Both the position numbers and the translations under genes were made by a program. Shown piece after piece: positions 62,439 through 64,000 of a stretch of 64,000 nt of DNA. The stretch is from Bacteroidota bacterium (GTDB lineage Bacteria > Bacteroidota > Bacteroidia > Flavobacteriales > Weeksellaceae), in NCBI GenBank assembly GCA_023399595.1, contig JAEWOR010000008.1, positions 62,001 through 126,000 on the forward strand. Direction: 5' to 3'. The notes below the pieces were generated by a model. The model worked only from the letters and a program-made list of their open reading frames with translations. It had not been told where the DNA came from and ran no database searches. Every line of letters starts with the position of its first letter. Position 1 is the stretch's first letter.

Positions 62439-63446
62439 CTATCTTGGTATTTCAATTCCTTCTAAAATTTGTCTAATAATTTCATCGGCTGTTAAACCTT
62501 CCATTTCACGTTCAGGAGAAACTACAACTCTATGTCTGAGCACTGCAAAACTAACATCTTTAATATCTTCAGGAGTTACAAAATCTCTTCCTCTAAGAGC
62601 TGCCATAGCTTTAGACGCGGATAATAAAGCTAAACTTGCTCTTGGTGATGCTCCTAAATATAAAAACGGATTTTCTCTAGTGTTTACAATAATTTTTGCA
62701 ATATATTCTATTAATTGAGGTTCTACAATAACATCTTTTACAAGATTTTGATATTTCTTAAGTTCAGTAGCGCTAATTACCTTATTCACCACCGCAGTTT
62801 TATCATCAGCCTTACTTGTATGTTGATTTTGAATAATAGTAATTTCTTGTTGCAAATCTGGATATTTCACCTCAATTTTAAACAAAAAACGATCTAATTG
62901 CGCTTCTGGTAAACGATAAGTACCTTCATGTTCTATAGGATTTTGAGTAGCCACAACTAGGAAAGGCTCTTCCATTACATAACCAACACCATCCATTGTA
63001 ATTTGACGCTCTTCCATTACTTCAAACAGAGCAGCTTGGGTTTTGGGTGGTGAACGATTAATTTCATCAATTAAAATAAAATTAGAGAAAATAGGACCTT
63101 TTTTAAACTCAAATTCTGAATTCTTCATATTAAAAATAGAAGTTCCTAAAATGTCTGAAGGCATTAAATCTGGTGTGAACTGAATTCTATTAAAATCTAC
63201 ATCAATAGTTTTTGCCAAAAGCTTTGCTGTAATGGTTTTTGCAACTCCTGGAACCCCTTCTATAATAACATGACCGTTGGATAAAAGTGCAGCAAGAAGA
63301 TGTTCAATCATGCTTTCTTGTCCTACAATTACCTTTGAGATTTCATTTTTTACTTGGGCTAAACTTTGCTGTAACTCTACCATATTTAACCTATTTTCGA
63401 AACTTGGCGAAGTTGGTTTATCTTGTAATTGTTCAAAATTTTCCAT
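62439..63446 (-). CDS. MoxR family AAA+ ATPase
   Basis: A 335-residue MoxR-type AAA+ protein: Walker A GVPGVAKT, Walker B NFILIDEINRSPPKTQAAL, sensor 1 VVATQNPIEHEGTYRLPEAQLDRF and arginine-rich sensor 2 ASPRASLALL. The ATG at 63446 (MENFEQ) is preferred to the one six codons upstream. MoxR ATPases are thought to act as chaperones that load or remodel metal- or VWA-containing partners. It is 115 nt upstream of DUF58. Confidence 0.93.
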   Translation of the reverse strand: MENFEQLQDKPTSPSFENRLNMVELQQSLAQVKNEISKVIVGQESMIEHLLAALLSNGHVIIEGVPGVAKTITAKLLAKTIDVDFNRIQFTPDLMPSDILGTSIFNMKNSEFEFKKGPIFSNFILIDEINRSPPKTQAALFEVMEERQITMDGVGYVMEEPFLVVATQNPIEHEGTYRLPEAQLDRFLFKIEVKYPDLQQEITIIQNQHTSKADDKTAVVNKVISATELKKYQNLVKDVIVEPQLIEYIAKIIVNTRENPFLYLGASPRASLALLSASKAMAALRGRDFVTPEDIKDVSFAVLRHRVVVSPEREMEGLTADEIIRQILEGIEIPR

Positions 63447-63514
63447 AAAAGTATTTTTATACATAATAATAAAGCGTCATAACAAGGTTGATTAATTGTT
63501 ATACGCTTTCCCTA

Positions 63515-64000
63515 TTATATTTTTCTTGTTATTTCGTCTATTAATAAATTCATTCTTACCAAGTCTTCTCTCATCACATTTGCATAAGGATCTTGGGCTT
63601 TCTTTATTAAAATAATTATCTCATTAATTTTTTCCGAAGATTGAGCTGTTTTCAACTGCAATTTTTTTGCAAATTCTTCATCCAAATTTGAAGTATCAAT
63701 TAAAAAATCCAGACGGACTTTATACAAAAAATACTGCGCTTTTTTCGACATCATATCGTGGAAATCTCCTTCTTGAAGATATAAATTCCCAATACTCTTC
63801 ACAAATTCTACCGAAGTATTTTTTAATGGTTCAATAATAGGAACAATGCGTTGTTTCCTTTTAGCGTTGAAAATAATAAACAAAAACATGCCTCCTAAAA
63901 ACATCCACCAAGCGTATTTCAGTGCCTTATGTTCCAAAATAAATCGAAGTGGCGATGTGGAAACCGTCTGAACACTGTCTACAAACCAAACGGTTTCTTT
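63515..64000 (-). CDS. DUF4350-like membrane protein, C-terminal part (gene runs off the right edge)
   Basis: The reading frame is open from the right edge to the TAA at 63515; the TTG at 63937 is an internal codon, not a start. The visible 161 residues begin KETVWFVDSVQTVSTSPLRFIL, followed by a membrane helix (about WWMFLGGMFLFIIF), a short basic turn (NAKRKQR) and a helical cytoplasmic tail. This is the typical end of DUF4350 proteins, which stand beside MoxR and DUF58 genes in Bacteroidetes. First gene visible of the DUF4350-MoxR-DUF58 operon; the 5' portion must be read outside this window. Confidence 0.8.
   Translation of the reverse strand, partial: KETVWFVDSVQTVSTSPLRFILEHKALKYAWWMFLGGMFLFIIFNAKRKQRIVPIIEPLKNTSVEFVKSIGNLYLQEGDFHDMMSKKAQYFLYKVRLDFLIDTSNLDEEFAKKLQLKTAQSSEKINEIIILIKKAQDPYANVMREDLVRMNLLIDEITRKI

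Noticed and set aside
63515..63937. Complete 140-residue gene starting at TTG 63937
   Set aside because: The frame stays open to the window edge with DUF4350-like sequence upstream, so it is an internal part of a longer gene.
1..64000. CRISPR arrays, tRNAs, rRNAs, insertion sequences, integrases, phage genes
   Set aside because: I looked for regular spaced repeats, tRNA-like cloverleaf ends and transposase motifs and found none that I could support.

Overview
This 64-kb window looks like ordinary chromosome from a low-GC member of the Bacteroidetes, most likely class Flavobacteriia and probably near the Chryseobacterium/Cloacibacterium group (Weeksellaceae). The supporting signs are: two proteins with type IX secretion (T9SS) sorting tails; families largely confined to Bacteroidetes (DUF4254, DUF4292, DUF2851, a DUF58/MoxR/DUF4350 cluster); promoters of the TTG-N19-TAnnTTTG type instead of sigma70 boxes; a methionine synthase split into two genes; a bacillithiol synthesis gene; and strongly AT-rich intergenic DNA. 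I saw no tRNA, rRNA, CRISPR array, insertion sequence, integrase or phage gene, and no gene-free stretch over 300 bases.

Layout. 0-6.2 kb: terC, the rpsP-rimM operon, a large T9SS type-B surface protein, a nitroreductase and a GreA-like protein. 6.3-11.5 kb: an HD hydrolase, a small membrane protein, then two paralogous membrane-anchored proteins of unknown function. The second paralog sits in a tight operon with a membrane protein, a HisKA_3 histidine kinase and a NarL-type regulator. 11.5-15.1 kb: M1 aminopeptidase and fabV. 15.2-18.9 kb: a tight five-gene operon of a DUF2589 protein, two uncharacterised proteins, a subtilisin without signal peptide and a 67-residue protein resembling a subtilisin propeptide; this is the least explained part of the window. 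19-24.6 kb: a 2,4-dienoyl-CoA reductase-like SDR, an M16 peptidase and dihydroorotase. 24.8-31.8 kb: a polysaccharide flippase, a sugar nucleotidyltransferase, DUF4292 lipoprotein/EnvC-like protein, tatA, DUF4254, a lipoprotein and ribA. 32-43 kb: GH3 glycosidase, bshA, DUF2851/PspC/GNAT, a SIMPL protein, two tandem paralogs, and an AddA/RecB-like helicase-nuclease. 43-49.3 kb: ferritin, secreted small proteins, a T9SS type-A protein, cysS and folE.

50.5-60.5 kb: a methionine regulon headed by a SAM-I (S-box) riboswitch: metX-like acyltransferase, homoserine dehydrogenase with an ACT-only N-terminus, metZ-like sulfhydrylase, the homocysteine-methyltransferase half of MetH, a fatty acid desaturase, the cobalamin half of MetH, and metF. 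These make homoserine, activate and sulfhydrylate it, and methylate homocysteine with methyl groups supplied by MetF; the desaturase is the odd member. 60.5-64 kb: OsmC, DUF58, MoxR and the 3' part of a DUF4350 gene that runs off the right edge.

Nothing here is a certain new system. The best candidates are the protease/DUF2589 operon and the paralog-pair/two-component locus. Function calls come from motif recognition by eye; no database search was possible.
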